Of a stretch of 64,000 bases of DNA, positions 1 to 8,753 are shown in pieces; position 1 is the stretch's first letter; the number at the start of each line of letters is the position of its first letter. The stretch lies in the NCBI GenBank assembly GCA_004332335.1, contig SISS01000014.1:1-64000 (forward strand), read 5' to 3'. Source of the DNA: Methanoregulaceae archaeon UXB-2016. Lineage in GTDB: Archaea; Halobacteriota; Methanomicrobia; Methanomicrobiales; Methanospirillaceae. Below the pieces are notes generated by a model. It made no database searches and had not been told where the DNA came from. It saw nothing but the letters and a program-made list of their open reading frames with translations. The translations under genes and the position numbers were made by a program.

Positions 1-439
1 GGAACATTCCGGCCTTCAGAAACCCGGGATAGTCAAAGAGGACGGGGAGCACTGACGAATGAAAGATGACACGGAGGGAAATTAGCGAAGTACTGGTATT
101 CAAACCCTTACCTAAAACGACAACGCCGACTGAGAGGCCACCGCTCAAGAGCGGCCTCGACCTAATTTATTGCATCTCAATAATACTGATATTCATTCTG
201 TTTGTTCTTCGATTCTCATCGAGCAGAAACACAGATAAATAAGATTTATCGGCTTGAGCAAATGTTATTTCGAACAGATCCGACGTCCCTGCTGTGGTCG
301 TCCTCAGTCAATCGTCCTTCGAAAATCGCTTTGCGGAATGCGCGATCCGGAGTGGCTCACACTTTGTGCGGATAGAACGGGGCCTCTTGGTGCATGTTCG
401 TTTATGCGACCCCTGAGGATTTGAACTCTCATCCTGAGC
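1..439. other. Gene-free stretch before tRNA-Ser
   Basis: I see no convincing coding region here. Positions 133-157 form a small hairpin (CCGCT and AGCGG around a CAAG loop, extended by GAGG/CCTC). Positions 180-290 are AT-rich. At 418-428 there is a copy of the tRNA T-loop sequence GATTTGAACTC, which recurs at 451-461 inside the neighbouring tRNA gene. The short minus-strand reading frame at 308-490 overlaps the tRNA and has no family resemblance. Confidence 0.5.
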
Positions 440-523
440 GCCGGGAGGGAGATTTGAACTCCCGAGGCGCAAAGCACCAGCAGCTTTCAAGGCTGCCGCC
501 TTCCCGGACTAGACTATCCCGGC
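440..523 (-). tRNA. tRNA-Ser (anticodon UGA)
   Basis: On the minus strand the gene starts GCCGGGA and ends TCCCGGC, a perfect 7-bp acceptor stem. The anticodon stem-loop reads GGCAGC-CTTGAAA-GCTGC, so the anticodon is TGA, decoding UCA serine codons. A long variable arm (about GGTGCTTTGCGCC) follows, as expected for class II tRNA-Ser. The T arm is GGGAG-TTCAAAT-CTCCC. The length of 84 nt without CCA is normal. An AT-rich patch (CCTTTATTCT) just upstream on the minus strand may be part of its promoter. Confidence 0.93.
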
Positions 524-770
524 TCGTAGAATAAAGGAACCCGTTCCGATATCAGATTGCCGGTTACGCCCCCCGTACGGTCGGCATCGGGCGGTCGCAC
601 TCTCGGACATTCGTGCTGCGTACCCGGTCCGGGGATCCTCGCCTGGCAGGAAGCGATGATAACGGCCCAGGAAGACCTGTTGCATCTGTGCCGGCTCCCC
701 TCCCCGAGCAGCCCGGGATGAATTTATCAGCTCACGGCCGGATATGCTCAGCGACGCGAGGTGTCGGAAG

Positions 771-2138
771 GTGTTCGTCCAGCAGTTCTTCATCCCGGGT
801 ATTGCGCAGAGTTCGTACCTCATCGGCGCCGGCAGCACGTGCGCCGTCATCGACCCGGCGCGGGACGTGGACCGGTACCTCGATGCGGCCGGCGAGCTCG
901 ACCTCGGGATCACGCACGTCCTCGAGACGCATCTCCACGCGGACTTCGTCTCGGGACACATGGAGCTCGCCGAGACCGCTGGTGCGACCATCTGTGCGCC
1001 TGCCTCGGGCGACTGCGAGTTCGAGCACCAGGCCGTGCAGGACGGGACCGAGTTCGAAGTCGAGGAGCTCCGCATCACCGTTCTCGACACGCCGGGTCAC
1101 ACCCCCGACAGCGTGACCTACGTGGTCACGGACCCCACGCGGGGCGACGAACCTGCGGCCGCTTTCACAGGCGACGCGCTCTTCGTCGGGGACGTGGGCC
1201 GACCCGACCTCTTCCCCGACCGGTCCCGGGAGCTCGCGGCGATGCTCTACGACAGCCTGCACGAGAAGATCATGACTCTGCCCGACGCCTGCCTGGTCTT
1301 TCCCAGCCACGGCGCGGGGTCCCTCTGCGGGCGGGCCATGGGCGCGATGCGGCTCTCGACGATCGGGTACGAGCGGCGGAACAACGCCACCCTGCAGCAG
1401 AAGAGCCGCGAGGAGTTCGTCGAGTCCCTGACCAAAAACATGCCGCCGGTACCGGACCACTTCTCCCGGTGCAGCGAGATCAACCGGCGGGGCCCCGCCC
1501 TCATCCGGACCCTATCCCAGATCCGCCCCATGAGGCCAGCCGAGTTCCGGGTGCGGGCCGAGGCGGGGGACGCGGTCGTGCTCTCGATCCGCGACTACGC
1601 GACCTTCGGCGGAGTCCACGTCCCCGGCAGTTTCCACGTTGACATCGCCTCAAACTTCTCGACCTTCGCGGGCTGGGTGCTCCCGCCGGACCGCGAGATC
1701 CTGCTCGTCGCGGACAGCCCCACCCAGGTCCGCGAGGCCGTCGTGATGCTCCGCCGGGTGGGGCTGGACAGGGCCGTCGGCTACCTGGTGGGCGGGACCC
1801 ACGCGTGGGCCATCGCCGGGTACCCGACCGACCACGTCCGCCAGCTCTCACCGGCCGAGACGCACGCGATGGTCGAGGGGGGCGGCGGGGCCGTCCTCGT
1901 CGACGTCCGGTTCCCCGACGAGTTCGTCGAGCACCATCTGGAAGGCGCGGTCAACATCCCGGCCATGGACCTGCGGACGCGACACGCCGAGCTCCCGGCC
2001 GATCGGCCCCTGATCGTGATGTGTAGGACCGGGCAGCGCTCGAGCCTGGCATGCAGCCTGCTCAAGCGGGCCGGCTTCGCCGAGGTCCACAACGCGGCCG
2101 GCGGCGTCACGGGCTACCTGGCGGCCGGGTATTCGTAG
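771..2138 (+). CDS. MBL-fold persulfide dioxygenase fused to two rhodanese domains
   Basis: The protein has about 455 residues. An N-terminal metallo-beta-lactamase domain carries THLHADF, GHTPDS, GDALFVGDVGRPDL and PSHGAGS, the metal-ligand set of the ETHE1/CstB persulfide dioxygenase group. Two rhodanese modules follow. The first has no catalytic cysteine in its active loop. The second keeps an intact CRTGQR loop. This CstB-like architecture is known to oxidise persulfide with O2 to sulfite or thiosulfate in the cytoplasm. I prefer the GTG at 771 because GAGGTG lies 7 bases upstream; an in-frame ATG at 744 has no such site. It stands alone on its strand. An oxygen-consuming sulfur enzyme is notable in a strict anaerobe and suggests defence against persulfide or O2. 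Confidence 0.85.
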   Translation: MFVQQFFIPGIAQSSYLIGAGSTCAVIDPARDVDRYLDAAGELDLGITHVLETHLHADFVSGHMELAETAGATICAPASGDCEFEHQAVQDGTEFEVEELRITVLDTPGHTPDSVTYVVTDPTRGDEPAAAFTGDALFVGDVGRPDLFPDRSRELAAMLYDSLHEKIMTLPDACLVFPSHGAGSLCGRAMGAMRLSTIGYERRNNATLQQKSREEFVESLTKNMPPVPDHFSRCSEINRRGPALIRTLSQIRPMRPAEFRVRAEAGDAVVLSIRDYATFGGVHVPGSFHVDIASNFSTFAGWVLPPDREILLVADSPTQVREAVVMLRRVGLDRAVGYLVGGTHAWAIAGYPTDHVRQLSPAETHAMVEGGGGAVLVDVRFPDEFVEHHLEGAVNIPAMDLRTRHAELPADRPLIVMCRTGQRSSLACSLLKRAGFAEVHNAAGGVTGYLAAGYS

Positions 2139-2187
2139 ACGGCGCCGGAGAGGCGACAGCCGTTCATGCATCGGCGATCTATGCCGT

Positions 2188-2345
2188 TCACGACTCTCCC
2201 GATTCGGGCGCATCGAGGAACTCGGCGATCATCGGGACCAGCCGGCCCGGTCCGCGACCGTGACCTGGGTGGTGCCGGGCAGGACCGCGAGCCGCGAGCG
2301 GGGGGGGGGCGCCCTGTCGCCGGTCATGCTCCACGGGTCGCGGCA
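2188..2345 (-). pseudogene. Decayed C-terminal fragment of an alpha/beta hydrolase
   Basis: Two overlapping minus-strand frames together read like an alpha/beta-hydrolase C-terminus. One frame gives LAVLPGTTQVTVADRAGW. After a one-base shift near 2235 the next gives LVPMIAEFLDAPESG and a TGA. The pattern (LPGTTH-like histidine region, then a FLDAP tail) is characteristic, but the catalytic His position reads Gln. A ten-G run lies just upstream. No start codon or N-terminal part is present. The assignment rests on remembered family patterns only. Confidence 0.5.
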
Positions 2346-2430
2346 ACGGCATAAGTAGTTTGTCCGCGGTCGCCCGGCAGGGGGGCACCAGATCGCCGAG
2401 GGCCGTGGCGATCGGAGAGGTGGACAGCCG

Positions 2431-3645
2431 CTAACGGACCATCATCCGGTCCGCCAGCTGCACGACGTCGAGGACCTCGACAGACGACCCGGCACGTTCG
2501 CGGGCGTCGTCCAGGTTCCTCCGGCAGAAGGGACAGGTCGAGGCGATGATGGCGGCGTCCATCCCGTCGACTGCGGCCACCTTCTCCCGTGCGATCCTGA
2601 GGGCGAGATCGGGGTCCCCGGCCTTGACCCCTCCGCCGGCCCCGCAGCAGACCTGGTGCTCCCGGTTCCGAGCGAACTCCACCACCTCGAGCCCGGGGAT
2701 CGCAGCGAGCACCTCTCGCGGGGCCTCGAAGACCCAGTCCCGGCCCAGGCGATGCATCAGCTGCCGGCCGCCGTGGCATGGGTCGTGGTATGCGACCCGC
2801 AGGGCCTCGCCGGCACCGAACCGGAGTTTCTTCTCCTGGATCAGGTCCCGCAGGAAGACGGCGAAGGGCACGGGCCTGAAGGGCAGCTCCCCGCCGTACA
2901 CCCGGGGCCAATCGAGGGCGATGGTCTTCAGACATCCGGCACAGAGGACGAGCAGGGTCTGCACCCCCCGCGCCCGGAGGTCCTCGATCATGGCGAGCAC
3001 GGTCTCCCTGTACTCCGTCCAGGACCCGGTCCGGAAGAGGATAGAGCCACAGCACGACTCCGTCTCCCCGAGCATGCAGAACCCGGTACCCGATCGCTCG
3101 AGGATCCGCAGGGCCGCCTGCCCGAGCTCCGGCTGCCGGAACGCGGTGGTGCAGCCGACGAAGAGGCCGATCGGGGCCACGTCCGCGATCCGGGCGCCCG
3201 CAGGGATCCATGCGCCCCGCTCTCCGTCGCTCCCGCCGAACGGATTTCTGTCCTGCACGACCGTGCCGGCGATCTGCTCGATTGCCGCGTCGGCAAAGCC
3301 CATCTCCCTTCCGGCGCCCATCATGGACTCCCAGAGCGGGGCGCAGGCGATCCCGGACTCGCATACCACAGCACACGCGCCGCAAGAGGTGCACCGGAAG
3401 AGGCTCGAGAAGAGGGCCACCCGGTCCAGCTCGGATGAGGGGGTCTTCACGAGCTTCAGGATGAGGCGGGAGGAGGGGGTCCCGAGCCGCCGCCAGCCGG
3501 CGATCCGCTCCATGGCCCCGTCCGGGAGGCCGGCCCGGACCACGGGGCAGGCATCGACGCACTCGCGGCACCGGGTGCAGGCGTCCAGCTCCAGCATCTG
3601 GAGGGGCGAGAACCACCGCGACCGGATCTCCGAGAACCGGTCCAT
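2431..3645 (-). CDS. HdrD-like iron-sulfur protein (two 4Fe-4S motifs, two CCG domains)
   Basis: This 404-residue protein has a ferredoxin pair near the N-terminus (CTRCRECVDACP and CTSCGACAVVCESG), then two cysteine-rich CCG domains (CCGSI and LCAGC; CCGAGGG and STCPFC). That is the layout of heterodisulfide reductase subunit D and its relatives, which bind a non-cubane 4Fe-4S cluster. It starts one base after the stop of the membrane subunit at 3647, with a GGAGG site inside the upstream 3' end, so the two are almost certainly co-translated. Together they resemble a HdrDE or glycolate-oxidase/NarI-type membrane electron-transfer complex. The substrate is unknown; homology to HdrD does not prove CoM-S-S-CoB reduction. 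Confidence 0.8.
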   Translation of the reverse strand: MDRFSEIRSRWFSPLQMLELDACTRCRECVDACPVVRAGLPDGAMERIAGWRRLGTPSSRLILKLVKTPSSELDRVALFSSLFRCTSCGACAVVCESGIACAPLWESMMGAGREMGFADAAIEQIAGTVVQDRNPFGGSDGERGAWIPAGARIADVAPIGLFVGCTTAFRQPELGQAALRILERSGTGFCMLGETESCCGSILFRTGSWTEYRETVLAMIEDLRARGVQTLLVLCAGCLKTIALDWPRVYGGELPFRPVPFAVFLRDLIQEKKLRFGAGEALRVAYHDPCHGGRQLMHRLGRDWVFEAPREVLAAIPGLEVVEFARNREHQVCCGAGGGVKAGDPDLALRIAREKVAAVDGMDAAIIASTCPFCRRNLDDARERAGSSVEVLDVVQLADRMMVR

Positions 3646-3646
3646 C

Positions 3647-4366
3647 TTAATCGCCTCCCCTGCGGGCGAGCAGGAGGAGCGGAGAGGTGACGATGTGCCG
3701 GAACCGGCTCCACGGGATCATCATCACGAAGAGCAGGAAGACGGCGTAGATGTGCAGGGAGAGGACCTGGAGGGCCAGATCCCAGTTCTTCATGCCAGGG
3801 CCGACGACGAGGTCGAAGCCGCTGAACCACTCCGCGACCATCCCGGTCGCCCCGATCACGAAGACGCTCCCCACGAGGAAGAGGTCCGAGAGCCGGGTCC
3901 GCTCCCGGACCTCCCGGACGAGAAGCCGCCGTGCGAGCGCCGCGCCGGACGCCGCGACCAGGACATAGCCCGAGAGGGAGTACGGGAGCTTGAGGTTCTT
4001 CACATACCCGGCGAATGCTCCCCCGATGCCGGCCGGGTCCAGGTACGCGAAGACGAGTGCGACAATCGAGAGGAGCACGAATCCGCCGAGGACGACGAAG
4101 ACCCAGAACATGGCCATGTGCACGGCCCAGCGCCGCCGGCTCCGCCGCCAGACACGCCGGAAGAGGAGGACGTCGAGCACCAGGGCTCGGAGGAACACCC
4201 CCGGTCCGTCCCGGAACGCCTCGTGCGCCCAGACGGCGAGGAACCGGCCCGGCCGGCCGTGCCCGTACCCCGAGACGAGGCGATACAGGCCGACGACGCA
4301 GATGAGCGAGGTGGCGATCAGCAGGATCCAGACGAGCAGACCGGGGAAGAAAGCGTGGACGGACAT
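3647..4366 (-). CDS. HdrE/NarI-like membrane cytochrome b subunit
   Basis: About 239 residues from the ATG at 4366, with roughly five hydrophobic segments. Histidines sit in membrane contexts typical of NarI/HdrE haem-b ligands: WAVHMAMFW in the second helix, and SLHIYAV and FRHIVTS in the last. It is directly followed by the HdrD-like gene, supporting a two-subunit quinone- or methanophenazine-like membrane reductase. Methanomicrobiales are classed as methanogens without cytochromes, so a haem-b type subunit is unexpected and may bind haem only if it is supplied. A TTG 15 bases upstream could extend the frame, but the ATG is the better start. Confidence 0.7.
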   Translation of the reverse strand: MSVHAFFPGLLVWILLIATSLICVVGLYRLVSGYGHGRPGRFLAVWAHEAFRDGPGVFLRALVLDVLLFRRVWRRSRRRWAVHMAMFWVFVVLGGFVLLSIVALVFAYLDPAGIGGAFAGYVKNLKLPYSLSGYVLVAASGAALARRLLVREVRERTRLSDLFLVGSVFVIGATGMVAEWFSGFDLVVGPGMKNWDLALQVLSLHIYAVFLLFVMMIPWSRFRHIVTSPLLLLARRGGD

Positions 4367-4526
4367 CCGATAGTACAGCAATTGTTGTTCCCAAGGTATG
4401 TATCATTCTGGTGGCGGCCGGCGCAGTGACAGCTGCCGCCGATGCCGGACCGACAGGATCATCAGGCCGGTGCAGATCCATCTTCCTACCGGGTCCCGAT
4501 CGACCGCCGCGGGCCCGGGGGACACA

Positions 4527-4537
4527 TACTTTTATCC
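4527..4537 (+). promoter_or_regulatory. Box A of Cache lipoprotein gene
   Basis: TACTTTTATCC is centred about 26 bases before the ATG at 4558, the spacing of an archaeal TATA box for a leaderless or nearly leaderless transcript. This supports the internal ATG over the earlier in-frame starts. Confidence 0.55.
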
Positions 4538-4557
4538 GCGCGTCCAAACTCCTGGGC

Positions 4558-5454
4558 ATGCGACGGGGGTTCACTGTTCTCTGCCTCGTGCTCCTCCTCC
4601 TGGCCGCCGGCTGTACGTCCTCCGTGCCGCCCTCGAACACGACGCCGACCGTCGGGGCGAACGCGTCCGTGAACGCGACGCCGCATACGACCGCGCAGAT
4701 GGTCGCGCTCGTCCACGACGCGGCGGCCTATGCCCGGAGCCACGGCCGGGAGGCGGCCCTCGCCGCGTTCATGGACCGTTCGGGCCCGTTCTTCCAGGAC
4801 GACCTCTACATCTACGCCTACGACTTCGACGGGGTCACGCTCGCCCACCCGCTCCAGACGGACAGGGTCGGCAAGAGCCGGCTCGACGAGAAGGAGATAG
4901 GCGGTTTCGTCCGGCAGATGCGCGACGTCGCCCGGAACGGGACGGGCTTCGGCCGGTTCCGATATGTGAACCCGGCGCACGGGAACGCGACCGAGACGAA
5001 GCTCGGGTACGTCGAGCGGGTCGACGACTGGTGGCTCGGCTCGGGGGTCTACCTCCCGGTCGACCCCGACCCGACGGCCGAGACGGTCTCGCTCGTCGAG
5101 GAGGCCGTTCGGTATGCGGCCGCGAACGGGAAGGCGGCAGCCCTCGCTGCGTTCGGCGACCCGAACGGCTCGTTCGTCCGCGGCGACCGGTACGTCTTCG
5201 CCTACGACCTGAACGGGACCGTGCTCGCGCTGCCAGCCGAGCCGGCGAGCGTCGGGACGAGCCATTGGGACCAGGTCGACCCGAACGGGGTCCGGACGGC
5301 CCGGCAGATGCGGGAGGCCGCGCTCGAAGGCGGCGGGTTCGTGATCTACGTGACGAACCACCGTCTGAACCGGCCCGGGATCTGGGAGAAGCACGTCTAC
5401 GTCGCCATGGCCGGCGACGACTGGTTCGTCGGGAGCGGGACGTACCAGGAGTGA
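4558..5454 (+). CDS. Tandem Cache-domain lipoprotein (paralogue 1)
   Basis: The 298-residue protein begins with a lipoprotein signal peptide (LLLLAAGCTS, lipobox Cys near residue 19), then a Thr/Asn-rich linker. It has two repeats of a Cache-like sensor domain, each with a Y-x-F/Y-AYD-x-(D/N)G core followed by LAHP or LALP, and each ending in WW/WFVGSG(V/T)Y. It lies outside the membrane and probably binds a small ligand. No kinase or chemoreceptor part is attached. The reading frame extends upstream to 4411, but the TATA box at 4527-4537 and the signal peptide fix the start at 4558. A close relative is encoded at 19618-20646. Confidence 0.82.
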   Translation: MRRGFTVLCLVLLLLAAGCTSSVPPSNTTPTVGANASVNATPHTTAQMVALVHDAAAYARSHGREAALAAFMDRSGPFFQDDLYIYAYDFDGVTLAHPLQTDRVGKSRLDEKEIGGFVRQMRDVARNGTGFGRFRYVNPAHGNATETKLGYVERVDDWWLGSGVYLPVDPDPTAETVSLVEEAVRYAAANGKAAALAAFGDPNGSFVRGDRYVFAYDLNGTVLALPAEPASVGTSHWDQVDPNGVRTARQMREAALEGGGFVIYVTNHRLNRPGIWEKHVYVAMAGDDWFVGSGTYQE

Positions 5455-5642
5455 GAGAGGACCCCTGTGCGGAGACGATGAGGCCGCCGGCTCTGAAAAT
5501 GGTCTTACAGCAGGGCCGCCAGGCGGAAGCGGGCGAAGGTCGCATCGGTCGGCCGATGCGGGCTCTGCGGGCTGGCTCTGTGATCTCATGATCACTCCGG
5601 TCTCAATTAACGCTATTGTATCGGACTGCGAAGATCTCACGC

Positions 5643-6029
5643 ATGAAGGCGTGGATCAAGGACACCGCGGGGCTCGGTACGGTGCTCTGGCTCCTCGGGT
5701 ATCTTGCATCGATGGTGCTCTTCTTCTCGCCGTTTGCCGGGGTCATGGGCTGGATCATCACCGCGGTCTTCACTCCGGTCACCATCGCGATCGCATGGTG
5801 GTGGTTCAGGGCACGGCGCCTGCCCCTATCCTATTACGTGAAGGTCGGACTGGTCTGGACCCTGATCGCGGTGGTCTTCGACTACCTGTTCATCGTCCTC
5901 CTGCTGCAGGCCGAGTACTACCGCCCCGACGTCTTCGTGTACTACGCCCTGACATTCCTGATCCCGGTGGGCGTCGGCCTCTATCTGACACGGGACCACG
6001 GGGGACCGGAAGCGACGAGGAACGGATGA
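5643..6029 (+). CDS. Small four-helix membrane protein, unknown function
   Basis: From the ATG at 5643 this encodes 128 residues with four predicted transmembrane helices (about residues 9-30, 33-55, 68-90 and 93-113) and a short charged tail. A TTG at 5616 could add nine residues without a better ribosome site. I do not recognise a family with confidence; the topology is like many small integral membrane proteins of methanogens. It is monocistronic, with about 190 bases upstream. Confidence 0.6.
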   Translation: MKAWIKDTAGLGTVLWLLGYLASMVLFFSPFAGVMGWIITAVFTPVTIAIAWWWFRARRLPLSYYVKVGLVWTLIAVVFDYLFIVLLLQAEYYRPDVFVYYALTFLIPVGVGLYLTRDHGGPEATRNG

Positions 6030-6190
6030 GGTGTCGCAGGGCATCTTCGCGATGAGAGCGGTCGCCGGCATTCTCGGCCGGCTCCGCGCTGTGTTCGCCG
6101 AAGACTCGTCCGGGCCTTCGATCGTTTGAGCGCCATACATCTCCCGAGATACAATCTATACTCGGTGCATTGCACCAGGAGGAGAGAAAA

Positions 6191-6322
6191 ATGGGAGATT
6201 TCGTTCAGATATCGGCAACCAGATCGGCGACTCGCGTGCTCGCGACCCCGATCGAGGAGGCGGCGACGTTCGACGCGATCGTCGCTGGGGTGTTTCCCCG
6301 CTTCAGGAGTTCAACACTATAA
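6191..6322 (+). CDS. Possible 43-residue small protein with strong ribosome site
   Basis: AGGAGGAGAG ends 4 bases before the ATG at 6191, one of the best Shine-Dalgarno sites in the window. A TATA-like ACAATCTATACT lies near 6150. The frame runs 43 codons to a TAA at 6320, and the product has a regular Ala/Ile/Glu/Phe composition ending ...VFPRFRSSTL. It resembles nothing I recognise. It could be a genuine small protein or the 5' stub of a lost gene, since no continuation is visible downstream. Confidence 0.4.
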   Translation: MGDFVQISATRSATRVLATPIEEAATFDAIVAGVFPRFRSSTL

Positions 6323-6429
6323 ATTCCCCAATCAACCGCCAACGGATCAGCACCCTGTACCATTACAACAGGCGATAAAAGGGAAAAACCGTATCCGACA
6401 GCAGAATGGATAAGGGCGGGAAAAAGGGA

Positions 6430-6440
6430 ACATATATTAC
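6430..6440 (+). promoter_or_regulatory. Box A of secreted S9 peptidase gene
   Basis: ACATATATTAC is centred about 30 bases before the ATG at 6465, consistent with an archaeal TATA box and a very short leader. Confidence 0.6.
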
Positions 6441-6464
6441 GTCAGTAAAAGACCATTTACGTGC

Positions 6465-8525
6465 ATGGTTTCTCTAGTTGCCAGCTCCACCCGCACATGG
6501 CTCTTTTCAATTCTCCTTTGCGGATTATTCCTCACCGGTATCCCGGCCGTTCATGCCGGATCTGCTACCGTCGATCTGGTTAACGACACCGCAATCTGGT
6601 CCCTCTCGGATACCATCCAGGTTGCGACGATAAACTCCCTCGATCTCTCGCCATCGGGCCGGGATATAGTGTATGCTGTTATGCACCCCATTATGGATGC
6701 AAACACGAGCGAGTTTCGTAATGTGATCTATTCTGTTCAGGCTAACGGATCCTCCACACGGCAGTTAACCAATGATACTCAGTCATGCACGAGCCCGGCA
6801 TGGTCACCAGATGGGAAAAGTATCGCGTACCTTTCTCATGAAAGCGGGAGCCCGCAGGTATGGATCATAAATGCCGACGGAAGCGGGGCGTACCGCCTCA
6901 CCGACCAGGAGACTGGCGTCTCGTCGTTCACCTGGTCGCCGGACGGGAAACAGATCAGTTATTCCGCACTGATCCCCCCGACCGCTGAACAGAAACTGGC
7001 AGCGGCCACAAAAGAAGACCCCATCGTTTCAGGGGAGAACATCCAGGTGGCAGGGCTCTACCTTGTACCGGTGGTCCCGGCCGGCCAGGGTTATCCCGAG
7101 GCCCGGATCGTAACATCTTCAGATATGACCGTCAGCAGCTGGAGCTGGCTTGCGGACAGTTCAGGGATAGTGTTTGTCCATGTGCCCGCGACCGATGCGG
7201 AATCTGGTTTCAACTCAACCATATCCCGCTTTGATATCAGGAACGGCACCCTCACGCTCCTGGTTCCTGAAGCAAAGATATACACCACCTATATGCATCT
7301 CCTTGTCTCCCCGGACGGGCAGTCGGTTGCCTACACGACATGGAAATCATTCAATTTCATGGATCTCTCTATTACATCGGTGAATGGCGGCACATCCCGG
7401 ATGATAGCCGCCAACCTCAGTCAAAACCCCATCAACATCCTGGGCCTGACCGGCTGGTCAGCGGATGGGAAGACCCTGTATGTTCCCGAGACGAAAGGAA
7501 CTTCGATCACGATGGACGCGTTCCCAATCAATGGTTCGGCCGCGACGGAGCTCTTCCGGTACGGGAATATCGCGAAGATTCAGGAGAACCACGAGCGGAC
7601 GGCCTTTGTCTATGCCGCAGAGGATTCCGGACTCCCCATGGAGATCTATACAACCCCCGTGGATACGTTCAGGCCTTCTCAGGTCACCCGGCTCAATGCC
7701 GGCCTCCCGACCGAAAAGATCGGAAAGACAGACGTCATCCAGTGGAACTCCACGGACGGGAAGGTGATCGAGGGACTGCTCACGTACCCGGCAAACTATA
7801 CGCCCGGTACGAAGTGTCCCCTGATCATCGAGCCCCACGGAGGTCCGGGGCTTAACTCTGTCCGGTTCTTCACCGGCAGCGGGGGGAGTTGGCCCATACT
7901 GCCGGCGGGAACCTTCTCGTCCCTCGGGTATGCGGTCCTGCGACCCAATATTCAGGGATCTACCGGGTACGGGATCGATTTTGCCAGCGCAAACTATGCC
8001 GACTGGGGCGGCGGAGATTATCGCGATCTCATAGCCGGAGCAGATTACCTTGTGGCTCAGGGGATCGCGGATCCGGGGCGCATGGGGATCATCGGACAGA
8101 GTTACGGGGGGTACATGGCCGCATGGACCGTCACCCAGACCGACCGGTTCAAAGGGGCCGTTGTCATCGATGGCATCACCGATCTCGTGAGCAATGTTGG
8201 CACCAATGATATGCCGTTCGATGAGCCGACATACTTTGGCGGGGAATTCTGGGAAAAATGGGACCTGTATTCAGACCGGTCACCCATCCGTCATGTAGCA
8301 AACATCTCGACCCCGACGCTGGTTGTGAGCGGACAGGATGATGTCAGGGTTCCGCTCGGACAGGCGAAGGAGTTCTACAGGGCACTCTGGAAGCTGGGCG
8401 TTCCGTCGCAGCTCGTCATCTATCCTCGGGCCGGCCATTTTCCCGGCGAACCAAAGCAGTGGCAGGATCTCTGGCTCCGGGAGATCTCCTGGATGAACAC
8501 GTATGTAAAGGGCAACTCCCTGTGA
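6465..8525 (+). CDS. Secreted prolyl-oligopeptidase family (S9) peptidase
   Basis: This 686-residue protein has an N-terminal signal peptide (hydrophobic stretch about residues 12-30 ending VHAG). A beta-propeller of TolB/WD40-like blades follows (repeated SPDGK motifs about residues 55-420), then a C-terminal alpha/beta-hydrolase peptidase domain. The nucleophile motif GQSYGGYM places Ser near residue 546; the acid is in GQDDVRVP near 625 and the His in GHFPGE near 658. Family members cleave short peptides, often acyl- or dipeptidyl-peptides. GC content and third-position bias are clearly lower than in neighbouring housekeeping genes, hinting at transfer. A seven-T run follows the stop. Confidence 0.88.
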   Translation: MVSLVASSTRTWLFSILLCGLFLTGIPAVHAGSATVDLVNDTAIWSLSDTIQVATINSLDLSPSGRDIVYAVMHPIMDANTSEFRNVIYSVQANGSSTRQLTNDTQSCTSPAWSPDGKSIAYLSHESGSPQVWIINADGSGAYRLTDQETGVSSFTWSPDGKQISYSALIPPTAEQKLAAATKEDPIVSGENIQVAGLYLVPVVPAGQGYPEARIVTSSDMTVSSWSWLADSSGIVFVHVPATDAESGFNSTISRFDIRNGTLTLLVPEAKIYTTYMHLLVSPDGQSVAYTTWKSFNFMDLSITSVNGGTSRMIAANLSQNPINILGLTGWSADGKTLYVPETKGTSITMDAFPINGSAATELFRYGNIAKIQENHERTAFVYAAEDSGLPMEIYTTPVDTFRPSQVTRLNAGLPTEKIGKTDVIQWNSTDGKVIEGLLTYPANYTPGTKCPLIIEPHGGPGLNSVRFFTGSGGSWPILPAGTFSSLGYAVLRPNIQGSTGYGIDFASANYADWGGGDYRDLIAGADYLVAQGIADPGRMGIIGQSYGGYMAAWTVTQTDRFKGAVVIDGITDLVSNVGTNDMPFDEPTYFGGEFWEKWDLYSDRSPIRHVANISTPTLVVSGQDDVRVPLGQAKEFYRALWKLGVPSQLVIYPRAGHFPGEPKQWQDLWLREISWMNTYVKGNSL

Positions 8526-8546
8526 GGTGTGTTCATTCGCACCATC

Positions 8547-8553
8547 TTTTTTT
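8547..8553 (+). terminator. Poly-T terminator after S9 peptidase
   Basis: Seven consecutive T residues lie about 20 bases after the TGA at 8525, the simple oligo-T signal used by archaeal RNA polymerase. Confidence 0.5.
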
Positions 8554-8753
8554 GGTTCACCGACCTCTGACGACGTAACGATGGGTGAGCGTGCCGGCCT
8601 CTGTTCCGGAGACCCGGACCCTTCACGGATACGGCCTGTGATGATGCGTTTAAGACGATTCGAAGAATTCGAGGAATTTCTGCCAGACCATGCCTGACCG
8701 GATGAAAAGAGCGGGAAGTAATGAGCTGAGAGCCCGGTAGATACCGGCCCGTA

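Noticed and set aside
308-490. Minus-strand frame of 60 codons
   Set aside because: It overlaps the tRNA-Ser gene and has no family signature or ribosome site.
2546-4429. Long plus-strand open frame of 627 codons
   Set aside because: It is antisense to the HdrD/HdrE-like pair and has the low-complexity Arg/Pro/Ser composition of GC-rich shadow frames.
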